NCBI GenBank assembly: GCA_964626565.1
Contig: CAZVFX010000052.1
Location: forward strand, 1 to 46,938
From: CAZVFX01 sp964626565
GTDB lineage: Bacteria; Myxococcota_A; UBA9042; CAIXZC01
Length of the DNA: 46,938 bases
Direction: 5' to 3'
Made by a program: the position numbers and the translations under genes. The notes under the pieces are model-generated. The model was not told the origin of the DNA. It searched no databases and saw only the letters and a program-made list of their open reading frames with translations. Of this stretch, positions 23,673 through 31,699 are shown piece by piece; the stretch's first letter is position 1, and every line of letters begins with the position of its first letter.

Positions 23673-25097
23673 ATGGAAAGAAAAGAGTTGGAAGAGGTCA
23701 TCGCTGCAAACGAGGTACGCAGCGTCGACATAAAGTACTCCGACCTGGTGGGCAACTGGTACCACATCGGTTTCCCTCCCGAACGGTTGGAATCGGTGCT
23801 GAAGGACGGAGTTCCGTTCGACGGCTCCAGTATCCCGGGCATGCGCTCGGTGGAGTCCGGGGACATGGTGGTGATTCCTGATCTCGACACTGCCATCATC
23901 GACCCGTTCACCAAGCGCCCTACCCTGCGCATGCTGTCGTACATATGCGATGCGGAAACACGGATTGGAGTGGCCAAGGACGCAAGGAGCCTCGCCAAGC
24001 GTGCACAGGAACATCTTGAAGGTTCAGGAATCGCGGACCAGAGCCTGTGGATTCCTGAATTTGAGTTCTACATGTTCAACGAGGCGGAGATCCACAACGG
24101 CAAGTTCTCCGCCGGGTTCAAGTTCACATCCGCGGAGAATAAGGAGGAACTGCCCTTCGGATACCGGGATCGCGACGGCACTGCAGTGGCCAACCGAAAG
24201 GGCTATCACATTGACGTACCGTTCGACAAATACGCGGATGTGCGCCAGGAAATGGTGGAATTGATCGAGGAGATCGGCTGCCCTGTGCGTTACCACCATC
24301 ACGAGGTGGGTCTGTCGGGGCAACAAGAGATCGAGACTGAGATGCTCGACTTCAGATTCATCATTGATCGCATGATGTACATCAAGGACATCATCCACAA
24401 CGCGGCGCTCAGGAACAACCTGACTGCGACCTTCATGCCCAAGCCCTTGTACGATGAACCGGGCAACGGCATGCACTTCCACATCCAGCTTAGAAACAAG
24501 GGCCGGAACATCTTCTACCAGGAAGGTAACTATGCTGACCTGTCCGAGGAAGCTCTTTGCTTCATCGGCGGGATTCTGAAGCACGGCCGCTCCCTTGCCG
24601 CACTTACCAACCCATCCACCAACTCGTACAAACGGCTGGTACCAGGTTTCGAAGCACCGGTAAAACTGTTCTTCGGCCTGTCCAATCGGTCGGCTGCGAT
24701 TCGCATCCCTCGCTACGCCACCAGCGAGCAGGCCAAGCGGATCGAGTTCCGCACCAGCGACGGCACCTGCAACTACTACTTCGCCATGAGCGCACTGCTC
24801 ATGGCAGGCCTCGACGGCATCCGGAACAAGATCTATCCCACTCCCGAAAACGGATTGGGTCCGTTCGACGACAACGTCTACGCATGGACCGATGAACAGC
24901 AGTCCCGGCTTCTGTCGGTACCCAGCTCATTGGAAGAAGCGCTTGAGGCCCTCGAAGAGGACCACGACTACCTCCTTGAAGGCGGCGTGTTCAACACTGA
25001 ACTGCTGGAAAGCTGGAAGGTGGAGAAGATGAAGGAAATCGTGGCGGTCAAGAACCGTCCACACCCCTTCGAGATGAATCTGTACTATAGCCTCTAG
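23673..25097 (+). CDS. glnA: Glutamine synthetase type I
   Basis: A 474-residue GS-I making glutamine from glutamate, ammonia and ATP. Visible blocks are FDGSSIPGM near residue 50, HHHEVGLSGQQEI, GNGMHFHIQL, NPSTNSYKRLVPGFEAP, NRSAAIRIPR and the tail RPHPFEMNLYYSL. Tyr403 in FDDNVYAWTDEQ lines up with the tyrosine that is adenylylated in enteric GS, but the flanking DKNLYDLPPEE motif is not kept, so control by adenylylation is doubtful. GAGGAAA precedes the ATG. It sits directly behind gatD and could supply its glutamine. Its stop overlaps the stop region of the convergent cation efflux gene. Confidence 0.93.
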   Translation: MERKELEEVIAANEVRSVDIKYSDLVGNWYHIGFPPERLESVLKDGVPFDGSSIPGMRSVESGDMVVIPDLDTAIIDPFTKRPTLRMLSYICDAETRIGVAKDARSLAKRAQEHLEGSGIADQSLWIPEFEFYMFNEAEIHNGKFSAGFKFTSAENKEELPFGYRDRDGTAVANRKGYHIDVPFDKYADVRQEMVELIEEIGCPVRYHHHEVGLSGQQEIETEMLDFRFIIDRMMYIKDIIHNAALRNNLTATFMPKPLYDEPGNGMHFHIQLRNKGRNIFYQEGNYADLSEEALCFIGGILKHGRSLAALTNPSTNSYKRLVPGFEAPVKLFFGLSNRSAAIRIPRYATSEQAKRIEFRTSDGTCNYYFAMSALLMAGLDGIRNKIYPTPENGLGPFDDNVYAWTDEQQSRLLSVPSSLEEALEALEEDHDYLLEGGVFNTELLESWKVEKMKEIVAVKNRPHPFEMNLYYSL

Positions 25098-25999
25098 CCA
25101 ACGGTCCCCTCAGGCCCCGGCAGTTGTTCATCGTAGGGCTCGATGTGGATCACAATACGGCTGGGCGTCGGTAGCTCGTTGCGGATGCTTTTCTCGATCA
25201 CTTCCGAAATCCCGTGGCCTTCGGCTACTGTCATGTACGGATCCACCAGGATGTGAACGTCCAATTCGGTGCCTCTCCCGACCTTTCGCGTTCGCAGCCG
25301 GTGCCACTCCCGCACTTCCGGGTGTTCGTCCAAACAACGCTTGATTACCGCCATCTCTCGCTCGTCCACCGCCCGCTCGCTCAGTTCGCCCAGGGCCTCG
25401 ATGCCGATGCGGGCCCCAACGGCGGCAACCATGAGGCCCACAAGTATGCCGGCAACCTGATCGCCATGTTCCCACCCCAGCGCACCTGCGACCGCCCCCA
25501 ACAGCACTGCTACCGAAGACAAGGCATCGGAGCGATGGTGCCAGGCGTTGGCGTATACGGAGGGACTGCCAACCTTGGCCGCAACGGCGCGAGTCATCCA
25601 GAACAACGCCTCCTTGGCCACCACCGAGATCAGGGCCACCGCGATGACCGCGGGCCCGGCGACGAACGCCTCGTGATCATAGAGGGACAGACCTGCATCC
25701 CAAGTGATGGCAACGCCCGCCGCAACCAGGGCTGCAGCGACCCCGAGGGTAGCGAACGTCTCGAATTTGCCATGCCCGTACGGATGGGATTGGTCGGGAG
25801 GAAGCGCCCCAAACCAGGTTCCGAGCAAGACCAGGATGTCAGTGATGAGATCGCTCAGCGAGTGCACGCCGTCTGCAAACAGCGCGACCGACCCGGTTAC
25901 CTTGCCCACCCCCATCTTCAACGCAGACAGGATCAGGTTCGTAACCGATCCTAAGATCGTGATACGACGAATCTCCCGACTGTCTACATCGTGGCTCAT
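25094..25999 (-). CDS. Cation diffusion facilitator family divalent metal efflux protein
   Basis: The start is taken as ATG 25999 (MSHDVDSREIRR), giving 301 residues, the usual CDF length; the longer frame extends into the intergenic 12-mer. Membrane helices alternate through residues 15-210, with the metal-site motif FADGVHSLSDL, the loop HPYGHGKFE and the second site HHRSDALSS. The cytoplasmic C-terminal domain has EWHRLRTRKVGRGTELDVHI. CDF proteins export Zn, Fe, Mn or Co in exchange for protons; the metal here cannot be told. The 3' end overlaps the glnA stop, leaving no room for a terminator. Confidence 0.92.
   Translation of the reverse strand: MSHDVDSREIRRITILGSVTNLILSALKMGVGKVTGSVALFADGVHSLSDLITDILVLLGTWFGALPPDQSHPYGHGKFETFATLGVAAALVAAGVAITWDAGLSLYDHEAFVAGPAVIAVALISVVAKEALFWMTRAVAAKVGSPSVYANAWHHRSDALSSVAVLLGAVAGALGWEHGDQVAGILVGLMVAAVGARIGIEALGELSERAVDEREMAVIKRCLDEHPEVREWHRLRTRKVGRGTELDVHILVDPYMTVAEGHGISEVIEKSIRNELPTPSRIVIHIEPYDEQLPGPEGTVG
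25683..25694 (+). repeat. Dispersed 12-mer, one change (AGGGACAGACCT)
   Basis: Antisense to the cation efflux gene, where the coding strand reads G-L-S-L. Confidence 0.6.
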
Positions 26000-26054
26000 A
26001 GGTGACCCCCGTCGCATCATTGTAGCGGTCCCGGGTTTGGCTGGCAAAAACATT

Positions 26055-26066
26055 GGGGACAGACCC
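26055..26066 (+). repeat. Dispersed 12-mer, one change (GGGGACAGACCC), intergenic
   Basis: The only copy outside a gene, in the 150-bp gap 26000-26149; flanks are CATT and TGCAG. Nothing else was recognised in this gap. Confidence 0.6.
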
Positions 26067-26149
26067 TGCAGTCGTCAACGTCAGGGTTGAAATGCAAGGG
26101 CCGATCATCAAGCCGGAAAGGGGCGGGATGCTGCCGGAGTGCCGACCGC

Positions 26150-29100
26150 CTACCTCACCCAGATGAGGCCATAATTGGCGGTGGTGAGCATGCCGAAATT
26201 GTAGATGTTTGTTCCCTGGACCAGGGCGGCAAGATCATTGAACCCCTCGTTGTGCCAATTGCCGAATCCCTGCGGGTTGGGGTTGTTACTGGGGCCAGAC
26301 GCATCGGAACCGATGGCGATAAACGAAGTCTCCGGAGGGCCATAGCCGCTACCCCCGTTGGACAGGTCGTCCGTGATCCCCGGCACCGTACCGTTCTTGA
26401 CGCACAGGTTTGCCTTGTCACCGTCGTTGGGCCCGAGCATCAAGCCGTGAATGTACCCGCCCCCCGGTTTTTCTCCCACCTCGCCGCTCTTCACCGCAAG
26501 GGCGGGAGTGTACTGCACGCACGAGGCTTCGGTCCACACCGCCTGACCCGGCAGCGGGTTTTCTCCATCGCAGATACCGTCTCCCCAGACGCCATAGACC
26601 AACTCCCCGCTGTCCTTGCCATGAATGGTGAGCAGCAGGTCAGTCGCCACCAGCAGATCCAGCCCTGCATTCTTGTAGTCCGACGTGCCTTCCACGGTTC
26701 CGTGAGAAGCACCGTTGAACCAGAGAGTTTCGGGCATGTCCGCGTTGTAGCGCGCAGACCAGCGCTTCTCATCGTCATCGCTCAAGCGTGCGGTCAAGGT
26801 CCAGCCACCACCGCCGGTAGTCATGTCGCAAAGAGTTTCGAAGGGCTCAGCGGGCCCATCGCCGTCGGCATCGATGGTGTAGGGACCGTCGGGCAAGTCG
26901 GCGTTGGCATCCAGAATCGCCAGGCAATCTATCAGCACACAAGCGTCAGGGGTATCCCCGGTGCAATCTTCGTCAATCTCGTTGAAACAGATTTCCGCCT
27001 GCGAGGGGCCGACGTCGGGATTCAGCGGCTCGCAGTCCAGGTCATCCAGGTCGCCGTCACCATCGTCGTCGTCGTCCACGCAATCGGCGACGCCGTCTAG
27101 ATCAAAGTCCGCAAACGCCTCATCAACTTCGCCGTTGCAGTCGTTGTCCAGGCCGTCACATTCCTCGTCGGCGGAACCTTGCATCGGATCGCAAACCTGC
27201 TCTTCACCTCCGGCACAATTGTCGATAGTGTGCTCGCATTCCCCCAAGCCGCACGTTGTCTCACCAAGGCCGTCGTCAACGACCCCATCGCAGTTGTTGT
27301 CGAGGCCGTCACATTCTTCGAGACCAGCACCCTCCATAGCATCGCAGACCTGCACTTCGGCGTCGACGCAATTGTCGATAGAATGCTCGCAAACCCCGAG
27401 GCCGCAGCTCGTGGCGCCCAAGTCTTCGTCGACGTCTTCGTCGCAGTCGTTGTCCAGACCGTCGCAAGACTCTTCGACCGCACCTTCCAGCGGATCGCAA
27501 ACCTGGTTCTCGCCACCAACACAATGGTCCACCGTGTGTAGACATTCGCCAAAGCCGCAGGAGGTCTGTCCCAGCTCCTCGTCCACTTCACCGTCACAGT
27601 CGTTGTCCAGGCCGTCGCAGTCGTCAGGAGCGGGAACCGCCGCGTCGCACACCAACTGGCCGTCCACGCAAAGGTTTGTCCCGGCGCAAACGCCGACGTC
27701 ATTTTCGATGGTGCAGTCGTTTCCGCCCGTGCCTTCGTCGATGTCGCCGTCGCAGTTGTTGTCCACCCCGTCGCAAATCTCGTCCTCGGCTCCAGCCAGC
27801 GGATCGCAGACCTGGACCTCACCACCTGCACAATTGTCCACACTGTGCTCGCACGGCCCAATTCCGCAGGAGGTCTGTCCCAAGCCCTGGTCCACTTCGC
27901 CATCGCAGTCGTTATCCACACCGTCGCAGGCTTCTGCGTCAGCACCTTCCATTGGGTCGCACCACTGGAGCACGCCATCCAGGCACGCGTCGATGGTGTG
28001 TTCACAAGCGCCCAGACCGCATTCTATTGGCTCGAATCCTTCGTCGACCTGGTCGTTGCAGTTGTTATCCACTCCGTCGCACTCTTCCACGGCACCGGGG
28101 TAGATGCCGGGATTCAGGGGCTGGCAATCGTCTGCGTCCAGCACCTGATCGTTGTCATCGTCCAAATCACAGGCATCGCCCGCTCCGTCTTCGTCGAAAT
28201 TCTCCTGGTCGGGATTGGAATCCGACGGGCAGTTGTCATCGACGTCGGGAACGCCGTCGCCGTCGTCGTCGTCGGAAATGCAGTCCGGAATTCCATCATC
28301 GTTGGTATCGGGGAAATCCTCGTCAACTTCGTCGTCGCAGTCATCATCGATGAGGTTGCATTTCTCCTCTGCTCCGGGGTGAATGTCGGAATCAAGCGGT
28401 TCGCAATCCTCCACGTCGAGGCTGCCGTCTCCGTCGTCGTCGGCGTCACAAGCGTCTCCTTCCCCATCGTCGTCGAGATCCTCCTGGAGCGGATTGGGTA
28501 CATCGACGCAATTGTCCTGATAGTCAAACACGCCGTCATCGTCTACGTCGGACTCGAGGCAATCGGGCGTCCCATCCCCGTTCTCATCCTCGAACTCCTC
28601 GTCTATCTGGCCATCGCAGTCGTTGTCCAGTCCATCGCACTCCTCCTCGATGGGGAGCTGCCCCTGGCACTCATATTCCCCTTCGACACAAACCGCTTCG
28701 CCGGTGCACACACCGAAATCATTCTCCAGGGTGCACGCCCCCGCCGATAGTTTCTCGTCAACCTCGCCATCGCAGTCGTTGTCGACCAGGTCGCACTCCT
28801 CCTGTTCCGGCTGAGCACCGTCGCACGGGGACAGACCTCCGTCTTCGCATACCCGCTCTCCCTCACAGCTCCCCCACTCGTTGGCGTTCACGCAAGAAGT
28901 GGCGGCGCCCGCGGCAACAAAGTAGGCGTTGCACTCGCAGCCGCCGATCTGGCGGACGCATGCGGTAACAAGGTCCCCCCCGCGGGAGAAGGTCTCGCCG
29001 CACTTGTACCCTGCGGGGCAGTCATCCCCGGACTGACACTCGGCCGCGCAGAAGTCGCCGTCCACGCCATAGCTGGCGCACCGGTACGCACCATCCCACT

Positions 29101-29542
29101 CAGGTCCGGCGCAGTCTTCATCCCCCTGGCACGGTTTGCACAGGTTCAGGAACTCGGGCATGCACACCATGGCCGCATCCACCAGGACGCAAACAAACCC
29201 GCCGGGGCATTGGTCCTCGCATTCCTTGGTACAGACCTTCCCTTCCGCGGTATCTATACAAACGCCAAACTCGCAGTCGTCGTCCTCTCCGCACGGCTCC
29301 CCGAAGTCGTCTACCGGCGGCAGTTCCTGCTCTTCCAGGTCGATAACCTCCTCGAATCCACCCGGATCGGGCTCCAAATCGGCAGTCAGCTCAGGTGCCA
29401 CTTCGATCTGCACTTCCCCTCCCGCCACCTCGACTTCATCGGATGAAACCGCGTCGGCATCCGGCACCGTCTCTGTTCCGGAATCGGCGCCGCAGGCGAA
29501 CGCAAAAAGAACTACCGCCAGAAACCACCCTTTCTTCAACAT
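26150..29542 (-). CDS. Giant lipoprotein with MopE-like and TSP3 calcium-binding repeats and fibrinogen-like C-terminus
   Basis: The ATG at 29542 has GGAGG seven bases upstream and gives a lipoprotein leader ending in FAC (Cys17); product 1130 residues. An acidic linker is followed by Cys-rich EGF/TIL-like segments (about 75-230). Then come ten or eleven MopE-like units of the form CDGxDNDCDGxxDE, most preceded by a GLGxCEHxxDNC unit, interleaved with TSP3 repeats (DDDGDGVPDVDDNCP). From about residue 900 the chain resembles the fibrinogen/intelectin N-terminal subdomain (ETLCDMTTGGGGWTL). The predicted result is a calcium-loaded rod on the outer surface carrying a glycan-binding head; this is inference. 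It starts 31 bp after trpA and may be read through from the trp operon. Confidence 0.85.
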   Translation of the reverse strand: MLKKGWFLAVVLFAFACGADSGTETVPDADAVSSDEVEVAGGEVQIEVAPELTADLEPDPGGFEEVIDLEEQELPPVDDFGEPCGEDDDCEFGVCIDTAEGKVCTKECEDQCPGGFVCVLVDAAMVCMPEFLNLCKPCQGDEDCAGPEWDGAYRCASYGVDGDFCAAECQSGDDCPAGYKCGETFSRGGDLVTACVRQIGGCECNAYFVAAGAATSCVNANEWGSCEGERVCEDGGLSPCDGAQPEQEECDLVDNDCDGEVDEKLSAGACTLENDFGVCTGEAVCVEGEYECQGQLPIEEECDGLDNDCDGQIDEEFEDENGDGTPDCLESDVDDDGVFDYQDNCVDVPNPLQEDLDDDGEGDACDADDDGDGSLDVEDCEPLDSDIHPGAEEKCNLIDDDCDDEVDEDFPDTNDDGIPDCISDDDDGDGVPDVDDNCPSDSNPDQENFDEDGAGDACDLDDDNDQVLDADDCQPLNPGIYPGAVEECDGVDNNCNDQVDEGFEPIECGLGACEHTIDACLDGVLQWCDPMEGADAEACDGVDNDCDGEVDQGLGQTSCGIGPCEHSVDNCAGGEVQVCDPLAGAEDEICDGVDNNCDGDIDEGTGGNDCTIENDVGVCAGTNLCVDGQLVCDAAVPAPDDCDGLDNDCDGEVDEELGQTSCGFGECLHTVDHCVGGENQVCDPLEGAVEESCDGLDNDCDEDVDEDLGATSCGLGVCEHSIDNCVDAEVQVCDAMEGAGLEECDGLDNNCDGVVDDGLGETTCGLGECEHTIDNCAGGEEQVCDPMQGSADEECDGLDNDCNGEVDEAFADFDLDGVADCVDDDDDGDGDLDDLDCEPLNPDVGPSQAEICFNEIDEDCTGDTPDACVLIDCLAILDANADLPDGPYTIDADGDGPAEPFETLCDMTTGGGGWTLTARLSDDDEKRWSARYNADMPETLWFNGASHGTVEGTSDYKNAGLDLLVATDLLLTIHGKDSGELVYGVWGDGICDGENPLPGQAVWTEASCVQYTPALAVKSGEVGEKPGGGYIHGLMLGPNDGDKANLCVKNGTVPGITDDLSNGGSGYGPPETSFIAIGSDASGPSNNPNPQGFGNWHNEGFNDLAALVQGTNIYNFGMLTTANYGLIWVR
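27562..27573 (-). repeat. Dispersed 12-mer, one change (TGGGACAGACCT on the minus strand)
   Basis: Sense to the MopE-like gene, read as G-Q-T-S within a repeat unit; partly explained by that unit. Confidence 0.45.
27871..27882 (-). repeat. Dispersed 12-mer, one change (TGGGACAGACCT on the minus strand)
   Basis: Sense to the MopE-like gene, read as G-Q-T-S in another repeat unit. Confidence 0.45.
28827..28838 (+). repeat. Dispersed 12-mer GGGGACAGACCT (exact)
   Basis: Antisense to the MopE-like gene; the coding strand reads G-L-S-P. Confidence 0.85.
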
Positions 29543-29573
29543 GATGAACCTCCATTGGATTCTGCGACGGGAA

Positions 29574-30464
29574 TTATACCATGGGGCGAGGAACTGCGGC
29601 AAACCCCGCGTTTGTGGCCTCGAACGAAGGCAGAGTGGCTTGCTTCATCCGGCCAACGAAGCTGCGGATCTCCTCGAGCATCTGTCGACGATCATTGCCG
29701 GCCAGAGGCAGAGGTCTGTCCCCAATGTGGCGGTTGACTATGGAGACTATGGCGCTGCCGGAAATGGCGCCGCTGGCGCCCGCCAAAATGGCGGCGCGGA
29801 CGTGATCCGGGTCGCTGATGCCAAAACCCAGTAGGGTTGGAATGGTGCCGAAAGACTTGAGACGGTCCAGTAAGGAGGCTGCGGAGGTAGCGAATTGTCG
29901 GTCCTGGCCTGTCACCCCGACTCTGCTGACCACGTAGAGGTAGGGGCCGCCCGCCTTCACGATTGCGGCGAGACGTTGGTCAGAGCTGGTGGGGGCGACC
30001 AGGGAGACGGAGCCTACACCGGCGGACCTGGCGGCCCTGCGGAAGGGGACAGACTCTTCCAGTGGGACGTCGGCGATAAGCACGCTATCCACACCTGCCC
30101 GGGCCGCGCGGGCGTAGAACTGCGTCAGGCCGGGCGCGCACACGAGGTTTGCGTAGAGCAGCAACCCCACAGGAACGCCTGGATGTCGTGTGCGGAATTT
30201 CTCGACAATGCCCAGCGCGACGGTTGGTGTGACTTGAGCGGCCAGGGCGCGTGCGTCGGCCTGCTGGATAGTAGGTCCGTCGGCCACCGGGTCGCTGAAA
30301 GGAATGCCCAATTCCAGCATGTCGGCACCACCCTCGACGAAAGTGTCCAGAATAGCGAGGCTGGTTTCCGGGTCCGGGTCCCCGAGAACGGTGAAAGGAA
30401 CAAACGCCCCTTCGCCTTTTCGGGCAAGTTCATCGAAGGTGCGAGAGTATCTATCTGACGCCAT
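29574..30464 (-). CDS. trpA: Tryptophan synthase alpha chain
   Basis: A 296-residue TrpA, slightly longer than the usual 265-270, with an extra C-terminal 20 residues (MKQATLPSFEATNAG). It cleaves indole-3-glycerol phosphate and passes indole to TrpB. The catalytic Glu and Asp lie in LELGIPFSDPVADGP; GFGISDPDHV and GASGAISGSAIV form the phosphate-binding end. It starts 20 bp after trpB and is the last pathway gene of the operon. It contains one exact and one near copy of the dispersed 12-mer. Confidence 0.95.
   Translation of the reverse strand: MASDRYSRTFDELARKGEGAFVPFTVLGDPDPETSLAILDTFVEGGADMLELGIPFSDPVADGPTIQQADARALAAQVTPTVALGIVEKFRTRHPGVPVGLLLYANLVCAPGLTQFYARAARAGVDSVLIADVPLEESVPFRRAARSAGVGSVSLVAPTSSDQRLAAIVKAGGPYLYVVSRVGVTGQDRQFATSAASLLDRLKSFGTIPTLLGFGISDPDHVRAAILAGASGAISGSAIVSIVNRHIGDRPLPLAGNDRRQMLEEIRSFVGRMKQATLPSFEATNAGFAAVPRPMV
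29712..29723 (-). repeat. Dispersed 12-mer GGGGACAGACCT (exact, minus strand)
   Basis: Sense to trpA, read as G-D-R-P, a different frame from the lipoprotein copies. Confidence 0.85.
30045..30056 (+). repeat. Dispersed 12-mer, two changes (GGGGACAGACTC)
   Basis: Antisense to trpA; the coding strand reads E-S-V-P. Confidence 0.45.
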
Positions 30465-30484
30465 GTTGCTTCACCCCTCCCTGA

Positions 30485-31699
30485 CTAGCCCAACTCCGGA
30501 AAGCACTTTCGCGCTGTTTCCATGTCCTTGTCGCCCCTTCCCGAGAGACCAACCAGAATCGCCGAGTCCGGACCTGGCGGCTGACTGCTCTTCTTGAGTC
30601 CGGCCGCCCGCCTGAACCGGCGGGCCAGTTGCATTGCGCCGGCAACCGCATGTGCGCTCTCCAGCGCCGGCACGATCCCCTCGGTCTCGGACAGCAGGCG
30701 AAACGCGCTGAGAGCCTCGACATCGGTGACGCTGAAATACTCCACCCTTTCCGTCTCCTTCAGATGGGAGTGCTGAGGGCCCACTCCGGGGTAGTCGAGG
30801 CCGGCACTGACACTGTGGGTCTCGATTATCTGACCGTGTTCATCCTGCAGCACATAGCTTCGGGCGCCGTGCAGAATACCCGGACTGCCCTTGCCCAAAG
30901 TCGCACCGTGCTTTCCGGAGTCCAGGCCTTCCCCTCCCGCCTCCACGCCAAACAGCGAGGCAGGGGTGGGCAAGAAGCTGGCAAAGAGCCCGATAGCGTT
31001 ACTGCCGCCGCCCACGCAGGCGACCACCGCTGAAGGCAAGCCTCCGAAGCGACGTTTGAACTGGGCTTTCGCTTCCTTGCCGATGACCTTTTGGAAATCG
31101 GCCACCATTTTGGGAAATGGATGTGGCCCGGCCGCGGTGCCCAGAAGATAGTGGGTGGTCTCCATGTTGGCAGCCCAGTCCCTCAACGCCTCGTTAATCG
31201 CGTCCTTCAGGGTGGCGCCTCCTCCTTTCACCTCGATTACCCGGGCGCCGAGTAGTCGCATGCGAAAGACGTTCAACGCCTGGCGTGCAACGTCCACCGC
31301 CCCCATATAGATGTCGGTCTCGAGGCCAAACAACGCACCGGCCATGGCGGTCGCCACGCCGTGTTGCCCAGCGCCCGTTTCCGCAATGAGCCGAGTCTTG
31401 CCCATGCGCCGGGCCAGCAGCCCCTGGGCGAGCACCTGGTTGGTCTTGTGGGCCCCGCCGTGCAGCAGATCCTCACGCTTCAGGACCACCGGCCAGCCAA
31501 CCCGGGCTGAAAAGTTCTCGCACCAGGTTATCGGGGTCGGCCTGCCCGCATACTCCTTCAGCAACCTGTCCAACTCCCTCTTGAACTCCGGTTCCTTGCG
31601 GGCTTCCTTCCAATGCTGCTCGATCTGCTCCAACGCCGGCACCAACACCTCAGGCACAAAGACGCCCCCGAACTTGCCGAATCTCCCTCTCTCTTTCAT
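30485..31699 (-). CDS. trpB: Tryptophan synthase beta chain
   Basis: A 404-residue PLP enzyme joining indole and serine to make tryptophan. The start FGKFGGVFVPEVL, the PLP lysine in HGGAHKTNQ, GAGQHGVATA, VGGGSNAIG for PLP phosphate and DYPGVGPQHS are all present. It matches the TrpB1 type of normal length. The ATG overlaps the trpCF stop by ATGA, so the two are coupled, and trpA follows 20 bp later. Confidence 0.97.
   Translation of the reverse strand: MKERGRFGKFGGVFVPEVLVPALEQIEQHWKEARKEPEFKRELDRLLKEYAGRPTPITWCENFSARVGWPVVLKREDLLHGGAHKTNQVLAQGLLARRMGKTRLIAETGAGQHGVATAMAGALFGLETDIYMGAVDVARQALNVFRMRLLGARVIEVKGGGATLKDAINEALRDWAANMETTHYLLGTAAGPHPFPKMVADFQKVIGKEAKAQFKRRFGGLPSAVVACVGGGSNAIGLFASFLPTPASLFGVEAGGEGLDSGKHGATLGKGSPGILHGARSYVLQDEHGQIIETHSVSAGLDYPGVGPQHSHLKETERVEYFSVTDVEALSAFRLLSETEGIVPALESAHAVAGAMQLARRFRRAAGLKKSSQPPGPDSAILVGLSGRGDKDMETARKCFPELG

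Noticed and set aside
26904..28103. 399-codon open frame on the plus strand inside the MopE-like gene
   Set aside because: It is a Ser/Pro-rich shadow of the repeated CDGxDNDCDG codons; the minus-strand frame has lipobox, ribosome site and known domains.
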